From Isoetes taiwanensis (taxonomy: Eukaryota > Streptophyta > Lycopodiopsida > Isoetales > Isoetaceae), in the NCBI GenBank assembly GCA_021234155.1, contig JAJEKV010000114.1:385654-449653 (forward strand): a stretch of 64,000 bases of DNA, in the 5' to 3' direction. Position numbers and translations under genes: made by a program. Below, piece by piece: positions 54,761 to 64,000 of the stretch (positions are counted from its first letter, which is position 1; the number at the start of each line of letters is the position of its first letter). Below the pieces are notes generated by a model. That model was not told the DNA's origin. It did not search any database and worked only from the letters and a program-made list of their open reading frames with translations.

Positions 54761-56437
54761 CTAAACAAATGTGGAAATACCTACTTGAGCACTATGAAAA
54801 GAACACTTTCTTCCAGGTAGATATATCAAAGCAATGCCCATGAGATAATCCCTTGGGCTAAGCAACTTTGCACCATCAAAAATATCCATATCATCAAACC
54901 TTTTCTTCAATGAGTCAATGATAAGCTTTATGTATCTCCTCCCCAATGCAATGCAAGCTTCCTTAGAATTCAACATACAATGTGTGTCCTTTTTATGCAT
55001 GAGACCAAAATGTAAAGCATGTAAATGCAAGAAGATGTTATATGTGGTGCACCTTGTCCAAATTCTCCCACCAAATATTGCATTTGGAAAGTATCAATAA
55101 CCATACTTATCACGTTTCCAATTGAAGTAATGTCATTGAAGGAAGAACATTTGCTAGCATATGAAAGAAAAATTGCACGCCATAGTGTGTAAAGTAACCA
55201 TACATTTCCTTCTCATCAAGTCTCCATACTTCCAAAATTGGACCCATGAGCCTCACAACTTTTTTCATGACGTCTCCTCTAGACAACCAACGCACTTCAT
55301 GCATTTGAAGCAAATTCAATTTCTTCTTTTAAAAACACTTGACAATATCTTGGAGGAAAGAATGCCTTTTAGATGATCCTCCCACCCAACTTGTGGCCTT
55401 CTTAGCCAACTTGTCTAGTGTCTTAGATTCAAGAATAGATTCATATGCATCAGCCATGGCTAAAGCCTCTCTATGTGTTATACAATGAACACTTAAAAGA
55501 TGTGGTATTTCCATCTTAAATCTTGTTGCTACTCCAGTTTGTGAGCCAACCATAGCACTTTCCCCATCGGATCCAAAACCAACCATCTTTTGCAAATCAA
55601 AACCTAGTCCTTCCAAAAGACACTTCAATGCAACATACATTTCATTTGCACCTCCACTACTCATATTCAACAACTTCAAAAATTGAGTAACGGGCAATCC
55701 CTTACCTCCATCTTTTAAGAATGTGACGTACACGATAAGGTGTTGATCCAAAGAAATATCCGTGCTCTTATCAATGAGAATAGAATTTAATATGGACTAA
55801 GCACATCCTGCCAAAGAGCTTCAAAGTAAATAAAGTAGAAAGCATCCAAGAACTCGTGACCAGATTTGGGATTTGTATAGGAGGAGTAATCATCACTAAT
55901 AGGCATACCTGGAGTTTCCAAAAAGCGATGATGGGCACATAATGTTGAGTAGAAATTCATGGACAAGTCATTCTTAGCTGTAAAATACATAATTCTCATC
56001 GCGCACTTCACCCCTTCTGCCTCTGCATCCAACATACGATTGATATGCACTTCTAGTGGCACAACTTTCTTCCTCTCCTTACTTACAGCAAGTCTATGAT
56101 CTTGTGACATTGCATGCACATCCAATGCTTGTAACTGAATGTTAATGCTGCCTTGTTTAGAGAAGGCATTAACTTGCAAATGTTTAATACATAGAGAGCA
56201 ATACATTCTTTGATGACCATCATCTAGAATTTTTCTAAAAACCCATGGATGCTTAAGGAGCCATTCATCTCTAAATTCTCTCTCACTTGTGAGATTTCTT
56301 TTTTAATTCTCTTCTCCAGAATAAATCCCTTCCTCTCCCTCTATTGGCAAATTCATATTTGGCACTGTAGCCTTTTTAAAAACTGAAATCAGAGAAGCTT
56401 GCCTCTTGTTCTTTTTTGGGCGTCCCATCTTCTTCAT
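54761..56437 (-). mobile_element. hAT-like transposase (ZNF862/KIAA1586-like), frameshifted
   Basis: From ATG 56437 the minus strand encodes a basic AT-hook-like start (MKKMGRPKKNKRQASLISVF). After a TAA in an A-rich tract come EWLLKHPWVF and a BED/TTF-type zinc finger (MYCSLCIKHLQVNAFSKQGS ... LDVHAMSQDH). DUF4371-like regions follow: after a slip at ~55790, ILIDKSTDISLDQHLIVYVT, then FGSDGESAMVGSQTGVATRF and LLSVHCITHREALAMADAYE. Then come VRWLSRGDVMKKVVRLM, VQFFFHMLANVLPSMTLLQL and DIFDGAKLLSPRDY. This order is that of ZNF862-like hAT transposases: zinc finger, RNase-H-like core, inserted helices. The C-terminal dimerisation block is missing, and there are several frame breaks. No terminal inverted repeats were located. 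Confidence 0.75.
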
Positions 56438-57655
56438 CTCTCCTTCCAAATTTATGATGTTAAATGCCTCTTAAGGTATTTTTCAGTCTTTTAAAGTAAT
56501 TGGAGAAGAACAAAGATTCAGATCTAGTTAAAAAAAAAAAAAAAAAAAACAACAACAATACAATACAATAGATTAACTGCAACAGCAGCCAATCCCTTCA
56601 ATAGATTTATTAAAAAAAAAATAAACAACAGTTTTGTACTTTGATTTTGATATGCTATTAAGCCAATCTACATGCATAATATCACCTGCACACTGAACAG
56701 CAGTGATATTTTGATCAACTAAGGTTAAGCTGCCTAGATAGAGGCTTCCATTTTATGGGTAGCACAAAAACAACAGCAATGATCAGGACATAGAAGATTT
56801 TAAAAAATGAGGAGACTATCTTGTTAGGTGTTTGCAGGACAAACCGAAAGGAGCTTGAGAAGGAAGTAATATTCAAAGCCAAGACAACTGTCGAGATTGT
56901 ACTTTGATTTTGATATGCTATTAAGCCAATCTACGCGCACAGATGATCCACAACACAAGTGCAAAAACAATTGTAGAGGCCGCGGTATTTGTAACTACGA
57001 ATTTGAAATTTATAAACTAGAATTTGGAATTTGTACAGGTTAATGCGGTCACTACTTATTTTATTGGAAAAGGCTTGAGATGTGCATGCTGCCATTAAGT
57101 TTCTGAGGTGGGTTCTCTGCCTTGCATTTCGAAGGAGCTTAGGATTCGAAAGACCCAATTGCTTGGCATTTTAGTTTAGCTTAGTGAACAAGAGCAATGA
57201 CGGATTTATGAGCTATGATGGACAATCTGTTATGCGTTTTTCATCTGCTGTTTATGGTAAATTACCAATAACAATAGCAACACGGTACATAGCAATACAG
57301 TACAGGAATGTCAGAACCAGAAAGGGCTAAATTGTTGCGTGTGAGAAAAGAAGCAATTCAATCCAAGGCAAAGTAGTAAAGAATCAAACTTGGTCTTCCC
57401 GTATGATGATATGATGATCTTGTTTGCAAATATCCCTAAGTTCTACACTGGCCAAGCTTCTGATGAGCCCCAAATCGATTCAAAGACTTAATATTAAAGT
57501 TCCTTTCATGATTCTTGCTACCCAAAATGGATTGCAAAGAAAGATTCGGCTGGTCGAAATATGTGAATCCTGGGCATCATCTGACAAATTCGGGAAGCTC
57601 TAATCACGATTCATGCATTCTTCTTCGCCAAATTCTTTGCCCACCAAGATGTCGA
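56438..57655. other. Intergenic with an A21 run, no gene recognised
   Basis: A run of about 21 A at 56529-56549 is followed by CAACAACAATACAATACAAT. The sequence ACTTTGATTTTGATATGCTA with its flank TTAAGCCAATCTAC occurs twice (about 56637 and 56900), a short direct duplication ~260 bases apart. No gene was found. Confidence 0.5.
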
Positions 57656-57657
57656 TT

Positions 57658-57745
57658 TCTTTGCCCCATAATGGTATCAGAGAAAGGATTGTTGCCCCAC
57701 AGTGGTATCAGAGAAAGGATTGCTGCCCCACAGTTTGTATCAAAG
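57658..57745 (+). repeat. ~37-bp tandem repeat containing TGGTATCAGAG
   Basis: Units TTGCCCCATAATGGTATCAG and TTGCCCCACAGTGGTATCAG are each followed by AGAAAGGATTG, with a third, degraded unit (CTGCCCCACAGTTTGTATCA). TGGTATCAGAG equals the core of the tRNA-Met primer-binding site of LTR elements, so this may derive from one. Confidence 0.65.
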
Positions 57746-58727
57746 AAAGAAGAAGAAAAATTTCCCCCCAAATTTCGTAAAAACAATCAAATTCTTTTAG
57801 AATCCATCAAATAATTTTGGTTTGGCAATATTAATTGCTGCCATTGGCGCCATGCTAAGCCATAATGCTAATAAATAATTATTCTTTGTATGTATGATAA
57901 TGTATGTATTCCTTAGAAAATCTTTCTTTGATTTCTCTATATACGGTATTTATATAGTAATAGTATAATAATTGTGCTACATAATATGTATTATACACAT
58001 ATTAAAAAAAATAGGGGTATAAGTGCATGGCTATGTCAAAAGTAGACTTTTTATTGCATGGCAAAATCTTTTTTAACTTTCATTTTGCAAGGCTATGGAA
58101 AATCTAGACTTGTTCTTGAAGGTCTACTTTTGTTTTTTACTTTATTTTGCATGGTTTTTAAGGTCTTGCAAGGCTTGCAGCCTTCAATTTCCAACCTTGA
58201 ATCCATTTCAAGGAACTATTTTTACTTTTTTTTTTTTTCCCCGAAACACAAGTTTTGTAAAAAGCATTCGTAAACGTAATGACATTACTTTCATTCAAAT
58301 GCAAGCTTGCAATTAGAACTTGTAGTAAATTTTGTTGTCACTACACCAGAAAATTCTTCCTATTTTAAAAATTTTATTTTAGAAGTACAATAAGGGTTGT
58401 TGTCCAATTAGGTGTTTTTTGTACATAGTGTTTTGTTTATGTGTTGACAACTTGCAAGAATTGTGTGAAATGGATTTTATTGAAAGTTACGTCAAAAAAG
58501 AACCTAAGTGGATCATATGTCAAAATTCTAATCTTGAATTTTACTTTTAAAAATTTACTTTATTATGTGATTTAGTTGAAGCCATTTCTTTTTCTAAATT
58601 TTAGCTAGAGGAAAATCTTTTGGTCAAATTTAGATGTTCTAATGTCATGTCCAGTGGGGGTTCCTCTTTTTGGTAAAATCTTCACGCTTTTACTGGCAAC
58701 TTTGGCACTTATATATTAGATTGGACA
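57746..58727. other. AT-rich intergenic, no gene recognised
   Basis: Small T-runs and AT-rich tracts only. No gene, RNA or clear repeat was found. Confidence 0.4.
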
Positions 58728-58740
58728 ACTCCCAAAAGAG
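58728..58740. repeat. Target-site duplication, left copy
   Basis: ACTCCCAAAAGAG, identical to 59907-59919 after the LINE poly(A) tail. Confidence 0.85.
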
Positions 58741-59906
58741 GTTCCTTTTGGGAAACCGGCACTTAGGGCAGTTCTTCCTTGGTGTCTCTTTTATCTGTTT
58801 CTTCCATATCCGAATGCTTCCCCCTTCTTGAAGGGACTGCTTGATTCTTGGGAGACAGTTTGTGTGCTATTTAAGATTAATCCAGGTGTGTGTCCACAGG
58901 TAGGTTCTCTGTGTTGGTGGACTCCTCTGGATAATCACATGCCTCTGTGTGCTACTGTACATCCATTATTTCTCGGCGTTGGAGGCGTGCTGGTATTCTC
59001 ACAGTTGGTGCTTGGTATGAGGCAGGACACTTGTTGACTTGGGATGCTTTTCAGACTAAGTTTATGCTATCTCGATGGGACAGAGCTCTGTGGCAAAAGT
59101 TGGCTGACATTCTGCCAGACGCTCCTTCACAATCAGTTGATGTGCCTATTTGGACTGGTCCTCAAATTGCCAATGCACAACGTCTTGTGCATTCGTTATA
59201 TCAAAAGCTGGTTGATATTGACATTGTTTCCCCTCGGGCTGGTTGGCAGCTCCGCATTCTCCCTCCTCAGTGGACGCGTATGTGGTCCTGGGTCTGAAAT
59301 AAATTGCTGCATTCCAAAGTTTCTACCTTATGGTGGCAACTCCTTCCACGATGATAATACGCGGGTTAATGTCTTTGGTTCATAAGTTTTATCCCCGCAT
59401 TTTGAACTCGCCCTCGCGGTAGCGACAAGTTGAGAGTATCGAGTAAGCGCTTCTTTCTATGTGACCAAGTTCAGCCAGTTTGATCATGGTTACTATCTCT
59501 GTTCCATGTGGTCTTGACTAGCCAGCAGGTGCTTCTCGCCATTTATCCTTCCACTTAGAACAGCTTGCAGCAACAGGCTTTCCACTTAGCTTCAGGCTGG
59601 TTGTTGTGGTCTATTTGGAAAAGAAGGCGAATGTGTATCTTCAAAGGCTTATCAATTAGTGTCGACCAACTTCTTCACGAGGCGCAAGACAGATTGGTAA
59701 AGGCATACCTATGTTCTCAGTTTGCTCCTGAGAAAAAACGTTTGATTTTTGAGGAATATTTGGGTATCTTATCTTATGCATAGACTGGTGGCTGCACTCA
59801 GTGGATTATCTTTGTCTGCTGAGATTTTATTCATGTTTCTGCATCTATGTGTGTACTTCTTCTGGAATAGTGAATAAGAGTTTGTCGTCCTTCAAAAAAA
59901 AAAAAA
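58741..59906 (+). mobile_element. 5'-truncated LINE with poly(A) tail and 13-bp target-site duplication
   Basis: The plus strand carries only the 3' end of a LINE. It has AGHLLTWDAFQTKFMLSRWD, then QWTRMWSWV...LLHSKVSTLWWQLL, and ASGWLLWSIWKRRRMCIFKG near the end, the zf-RVT and terminal W-x-x-W-x-x-R block. A run of about 14 A (59893-59906) ends the element. ACTCCCAAAAGAG stands immediately before (58728-58740) and immediately after (59907-59919), a perfect 13-bp target duplication. This fixes both ends and shows target-primed insertion with 5' truncation. Coding frames are broken, so it was dead on arrival or has since decayed. Confidence 0.85.
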
Positions 59907-59919
59907 ACTCCCAAAAGAG
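59907..59919. repeat. Target-site duplication, right copy
   Basis: ACTCCCAAAAGAG, identical to 58728-58740 before the LINE. Confidence 0.85.
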
Positions 59920-60127
59920 CTACCATTAGCATGAGAGTCCATGATGCACGATCTATAACTTTGATGGCAGTGAAACAAGGTGCGTCTTGGACTCCTACAG
60001 TTGTCGAATTCGTCAATCCTACGACCCAGATCGTATGTTGAAGCCTCTGGGCATGTCTCGTTTTGCTTATAGTCATTTATGATTGGAGGCGCCTATGATT
60101 TTGAAATACGAAATACGATTTCGCCTA

Positions 60128-60190
60128 AGGTTTTGAGGGAATATCGAACCTCTATACGGCTTTGCCTAAGATTTTAGAATATGAAATACG
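60128..60190 (+). repeat. Dispersed ~70-bp repeat, copy 2
   Basis: It matches 7345-7405 read on the minus strand. The unit contains two related halves: CCTAAGGTTTTGAGGGAATA...GAACCTCTAT and CCTAAGATTTTAGAATATGA...GAACCTCTAT. Confidence 0.65.
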
Positions 60191-61999
60191 GGGGCTTGAA
60201 CCTCTATTAAAATAACTCAATGTCCTAATAAGACTACTTTAACCAATGTACCCAGTGAGCTAATGTGATTATTTTTTATCTTAAATCTATATTTTTGTTT
60301 TTATAACAACCCATTCAATTGTTTTAGGGATATATGCTCTATGGTTTCAGAAATTGTTATTTTTACATCTATATGAAATCCCCCTAGAACCCCCTGTTAT
60401 TTTACTACATATATCTAAGTGGGAAAAACATGGAGGTGTGCAAGAACCCTGCAATAACCAATGGAAACAAATAAGCACATACTCAAGCAGTAGAGCATCC
60501 TAGGCAATGGGGTAATGAGACTTGGGACCTTGCTTAGACAAAAAATAAACTGACAAGGTTGGCTAATTAGATGCAATTGGCTGGGGTTTCACTTCCTTGT
60601 GTCTCATGGTCCCAAGCCCTTTGAGATCATAGTGGATTTTGGGTTGGAGACTACATTGCTCACAATAGAGTCCATAGTATCATTCGCCATCCACATTGGC
60701 AAGTTTCGATATGAGCACGATTCTGGGAACCCCAGGAGCAAGTAGAAGATCATCCTTACCTCCACTCTCTGAGATCCAATTCGATGGGGCCGAGTTGGTG
60801 CTAGGCCCTCAAAGACCATTTCGAGTTGCCCACCCGCCGATGTTGACATCTATTGACCCGGTTAGGGGTCTCTAGCATCATTGACAATCATCACATCCCT
60901 ATGATTTTAGGTCATGGCTAGGGGCGCCATGATAATGCTCAGGCTCATGTCTGACCCTCCATGCATGATTTGAAGATTATAGGTGGGCTTGTCTTTGGGA
61001 CTTAATATGGTTTAATATGCCACTAGACTAGAAGCATACTATAAAGGCATCAATACTAATATCTCGGCTAAGGTTTTAACTAGTTTAGAGTTATAACTTT
61101 ACATGCATGCATGCATGCATGAATGTCACACCACATAATGACAAATACTCATGATCATAGAGACAAATCAACTTACATAGTAATTAAAAGTGTAGGGAAG
61201 ATCATACGGACAATGAGTTTGATTCCCCTTTAAAAAGGGTAAAAAGCCAATTGTATGCTAGGCAGAGAGGAGCAAGAATAGATAACTGAGAAAATCCTAA
61301 GCACGACGTCGATGGGATTTAAATACGGGTCACATAATAGATAGTGGGACTTATTATAACCATTAATGGCCAATACCGAATTGGTGTGGTATACCAGAAA
61401 GTATCTCAGAGCCAACAACAGCCTCATCTACCACTGTGTATGCAGGAAGGCTTTAGGATAAATGAGCGCTTGGCACTCTTATGACATAAGGCATGATGAC
61501 TTTGTTGATTGCAACATCGGGGAATTCACTATAGATGGGAATTGAATTGAATTGAATTGAATTGCATCTTATCGTCCACGAAGACCAAATAGCCTATGGG
61601 ACCCATGGGATCCAAACAAACAAACAAACAAACAAAAAAGCCGACCTACTACTGTTTAGGAATAGAAAACCCTTGGGAAGGTTTTTGAGGGAAAAACATT
61701 AACAGTAATAGACTTGCTAATAAAATATACATATGTACAAGACTGTGTTGTGGTTGGGGACATAATTGAGCTTGCATGTCCAATATCTCCTGGATGTGCC
61801 TGTCATGAACCTATGCAAAAACAAGGAAAATACGTGCAAAATACGCAAGAAATATGGAAGAAATATGCCAAGATCAGCACAGAATCTGATATATGAACAT
61901 GTATCAAGAGTACAATGGCCCAAAGGCAAGCAGGAACACGAGATAGATGCCTAGAAAGCTCAAGACTAGCGTTGAACCAGAATGGTTTGACAAGAAGGA
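60191..61999. other. Intergenic with microsatellites, no gene recognised
   Basis: (CATG)n lies at about 61104-61120, (GAATT)n at 61538-61563 and (CAAA)n at 61616-61636. No coding family was seen. The stretch downstream (minus) of the heat-shock-like promoter at 62010-62114 holds only a 70-codon frame (61929-61717) without recognisable motif. Confidence 0.45.
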
Positions 62000-62009
62000 G
62001 ATGCCTCCT

Positions 62010-62114
62010 TATATATCTAGGCCAACGGTCAGGATCGCGCCACTCTAATGGATGAGATCATGCCAAGTGTCACACATGCATATAGGTTCTAGAATATTCT
62101 AGAACCTCCTAGAA
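62010..62114 (-). promoter_or_regulatory. Heat-shock-promoter-like segment (HSE array plus TATA)
   Basis: TTC/GAA units stand at exact 5-bp spacing: TTC 62087, GAA 62092, TTC 62097, GAA 62102, TCC 62107 (one mismatch), GAA 62112. About 70 bases away lies CTTATATATCTAG (62014-62026), a TATA box on either strand. Read on the minus strand this is the order HSE then TATA, as in small heat shock protein promoters. No heat shock protein ORF follows, so it may be an orphan promoter or transposon sequence. Confidence 0.5.
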
Positions 62115-63230
62115 ATAGCCCTGTACGAACTGCGGTCCACGATCGCTGACGATAGTATCGGGCAAGCCATGAAGTCTGACTACTTCACAAAGAAGAAGAT
62201 CCGATGTTCCCTCACTGGTGATGGTGATGTTGCAGGGAATAAAATGAGCCATCTTAGAGAAACGATCAACAACAACCATGATGGCATCATAACCCCGAGC
62301 GACTGGCAGCTCCAGAATAAAGTCTATAGAAATGCTCTTCCAAGGTCCATCTGGTACCGGCAGTGGATGAAGAAGGCCGTGAGAAAGATGCATTGGAACC
62401 TTTGCTCGACAGCAAATGTCACAGGATCGAATAAAAGCTTCGACAGAGTGACGAAGCCTAGGCCACCAATACTCTCGACTAATAAGTTCAAGAGCCTTGG
62501 CTACCCCAAAGTGTCTGGCCATAGGTGAATCATGGCAAGCCTGAAGAACCCGAACCCTAGAAGCACCATCTGGCACATACAGAAGCCCATCCCGAAACAG
62601 GAGTTCATCTCAAACCTCAAAACGATCATAGTCTGATCGCATTTGTTAAGAAGATGATGCAGTGCCAAGGTGTGAGAATACATCTTGAGCCAATGGATCG
62701 GAGGGCAGAGATGCTCGAACAGACTCCAACAAGGCCGTATCATGAGGCTTCTCAAACAAAGTGAAGGCCATAATTTGGAACCGTCGGGCCCTAGAATGAC
62801 CTGTGATTGCTGATCAAATGCATGATCACTTAGCTTGAGCTCCAGGTAGGAGCATCGAGACAAGGCATCAGGCTTCCCTTGGAGGGGCCCAGGACAGTAC
62901 TTGATCACGAAATCAATACGGGATAATACTTGAGTATGCCGGGTCTGGCGACGGTTGAGCACTCGAACAGATTGAAAATATTCTAGATTTCGATGATTTG
63001 TATAGACTGTGAACTTATGAGGAGATCCCTCCAGGAAACGTCTCCACTCCTCGAAAGAATCCACTATCGCCAACAACTTCTTGTCATAAATGGGATAGTT
63101 GATTTCAGCAGCCTGAAACTTCCGTGAGTGATAGGCGATTGAATGCAGTTCATGGTCATCCCCCTCCTGTGACATGATCCCACCAAGAGCAAAATCAAAT
63201 TGGACTCTGCATCTCCCTTGGCCTCTTCCC
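62115..63230 (-). mobile_element. Truncated Ty3/gypsy pol fragment (RNase H + integrase), minus strand
   Basis: The minus strand begins within RNase H (FDFALGGIMSQEGDD, LHSIAYHSRKFQAAEINYPI, YDKKLLAIVDSFEEWRRFLE, YTNHRNLEYFQ, PGPLQGKPDALSR). After a frame slip it enters integrase: HHCC finger (CHDSPMARHFGVAKALELIS...CDICCRAK) and core (ISIDFILELPVARGYDAIMV, DTIVSDRGPQF). Coding similarity stops at about 62120, before the third catalytic Glu, where the HSE array begins. Upstream (above 63230) it is cut off next to a LINE tail. The sequence differs from the chromovirus at 7690-20725, so it is a separate lineage. Confidence 0.85.
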
Positions 63231-63298
63231 TACACCCAGGTACTCAGCGCTGATGGATTGCTGCAGGGATAACATCCATCCGTGACTGGTATTAGGAT

Positions 63299-63640
63299 GG
63301 TCATCTGGCACCGTGGGAGTTTTTTTGGGAGAGATTTGGCCTTCGGCGATGGGACATATGGACTTGGGCCAGAATTGCCAATGCTATTCCATTGCAGTTG
63401 TCTTCTCAAGTCAATCGCGTTTGGAAGTCGCATAGTGGACTTGATGCATCTCAGTTTGTAGCATCGGCTTATGGGCTCCTAGCCCTTCAGGACACGTTGC
63501 TGCCTTCGGATAAGTGGTCGCTTAAGCTTCCAGGGAGTAAATGGCCCGCATGTGGAAGTGGGCGTGGAATACATTGCCTCCTTCTAAAATCCGTACCCTT
63601 TTGTGGCAGATCTTGCACCGTCGCCTCAGGATGAATGTCG
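63299..63640 (+). mobile_element. LINE 3' region (zf-RVT) remnant, plus strand
   Basis: In one frame the plus strand reads WPRMWKWAWNTLPPSKIRTL and LWQILHRRLRMNVGV, the zf-RVT entry of LINEs (W-x-x-x-W...P-x-K-x-x-x-L-W-x-x-L). Upstream frames give FWRDLAFGDGTYGLGPELP and related sequence. It ends abruptly where the trimeric SINE copy begins (63646), so it was interrupted or truncated there. Confidence 0.7.
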
Positions 63641-63645
63641 GAGTC

Positions 63646-64000
63646 CTAAGAACATATATATGTTATGATAATAGATAGATTAGATATACATATCTAGCCT
63701 GCTCAATAGACGGCGTGCTACATAGTTACTATGGGATTCCCTTTGCTTACATATATAAAAGAAATGCTTATCGACCGGCGGTCTAGTGGTTAGGCTCTTC
63801 GTTTCTGGTGTTCCCCTCCACTGGCTATCATTGGGTGGCATGATTGAACTATAAAAGGCTTATCGCAATATCAGTCTAGTGGTTAGGCTATTGGATACGG
63901 GTGCCCCCCGTCCAAGCTCAAATCCCACTGACTATTATTGGGTGGCATGAATGATCTATGTTCATGATGATCATGCCTGGTGGTTAGACCATTGGATATA
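63646..64000 (+). mobile_element. Trimeric tRNA-like SINE, copy 2 (runs off the window)
   Basis: Nearly identical to 40981-41336, including the leader (AAGAACATATATATGTTATG), TAGACGGCGTGCTACATAG and the three A-box units. The main difference is a short stretch in the first unit (GACCGGCGGTCTAGTGG...CTCTTCGTTTCTGG against GCACTGACAGTCTAGTGG...CTACTGGTTACGG). The two copies lie 22.7 kb apart in the same orientation. Confidence 0.85.

Noticed and set aside
62115-63230. Second part of the 7.7-20.7 kb chromovirus
   Set aside because: RNase H and integrase sequences differ clearly from that element; it is a separate gypsy lineage.

Overview
The window is nuclear DNA from a land plant. It is intron-bearing, AT-rich and dominated by decayed transposons, with very few genes. 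A fern or other seed-free vascular plant is my best guess. The reasons are the style of the PPR protein, the KIAA1586/ZNF862-like hAT transposase, a Pif1-helicase remnant and many LINE fragments. This is inference from protein style and not a proven placement.

Only one protein-coding gene looks intact: a five-exon RhoGDI gene on the minus strand (27008-28655, 238 aa), which uses a GC-AG intron. Other host genes are recognisable but damaged. They are the 5' part of the nuclear gene for plastid ribosomal protein bL9 (1399-2588), a UBA5 (UFM1-activating enzyme) fragment (33570-34576, minus), a GH17 beta-1,3-glucanase fragment (36899-37230, minus), a six-exon LRR gene with two in-frame TAG codons (43533-46214) and a PPR gene with a frameshift, a TAG and a missing C-terminus (48139-49915, minus).

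Region by region: 1-2.6 kb holds the bL9 remnant. 3.9-7.1 kb is a degenerate LINE (minus). 7.7-20.7 kb is a 13-kb Ty3/gypsy chromovirus with 1.5-1.6 kb LTRs, broken gag-pol and a puzzling 4.4-kb GC-rich stretch before gag. 20.7-26.2 kb holds tandem repeats, a tRNA-derived head and a LINE endonuclease remnant. 27-28.9 kb is RhoGDI. 29-31 kb and 37.8-41 kb hold a repeat family ('R1') that combines heat-shock-element arrays, a tRNA-like A/B-box unit and GCCGTAGGATC-type repeats. 33-37.3 kb carries the UBA5 and GH17 remnants. 41-42.9 kb has a trimeric tRNA-like SINE, a GC-rich palindrome and a LINE reverse transcriptase. 43.5-50 kb has the LRR and PPR genes. 51-56.4 kb has a Pif1 remnant, a short LTR with primer-binding site and a hAT transposase. 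58.7-59.9 kb is a 5'-truncated LINE with 13-bp target duplications. 62-64 kb has a heat-shock-promoter-like segment abutting a truncated gypsy fragment, another LINE tail and a second copy of the trimeric SINE.

The genes do not form a pathway. The common themes are transposon accumulation and gene decay. Several nonsense codons look like C-to-T (or G-to-A) changes, and many frameshifts lie in or near homopolymers. The cause may be methylation-driven mutation of silenced DNA, unpolished long-read sequence, or both.
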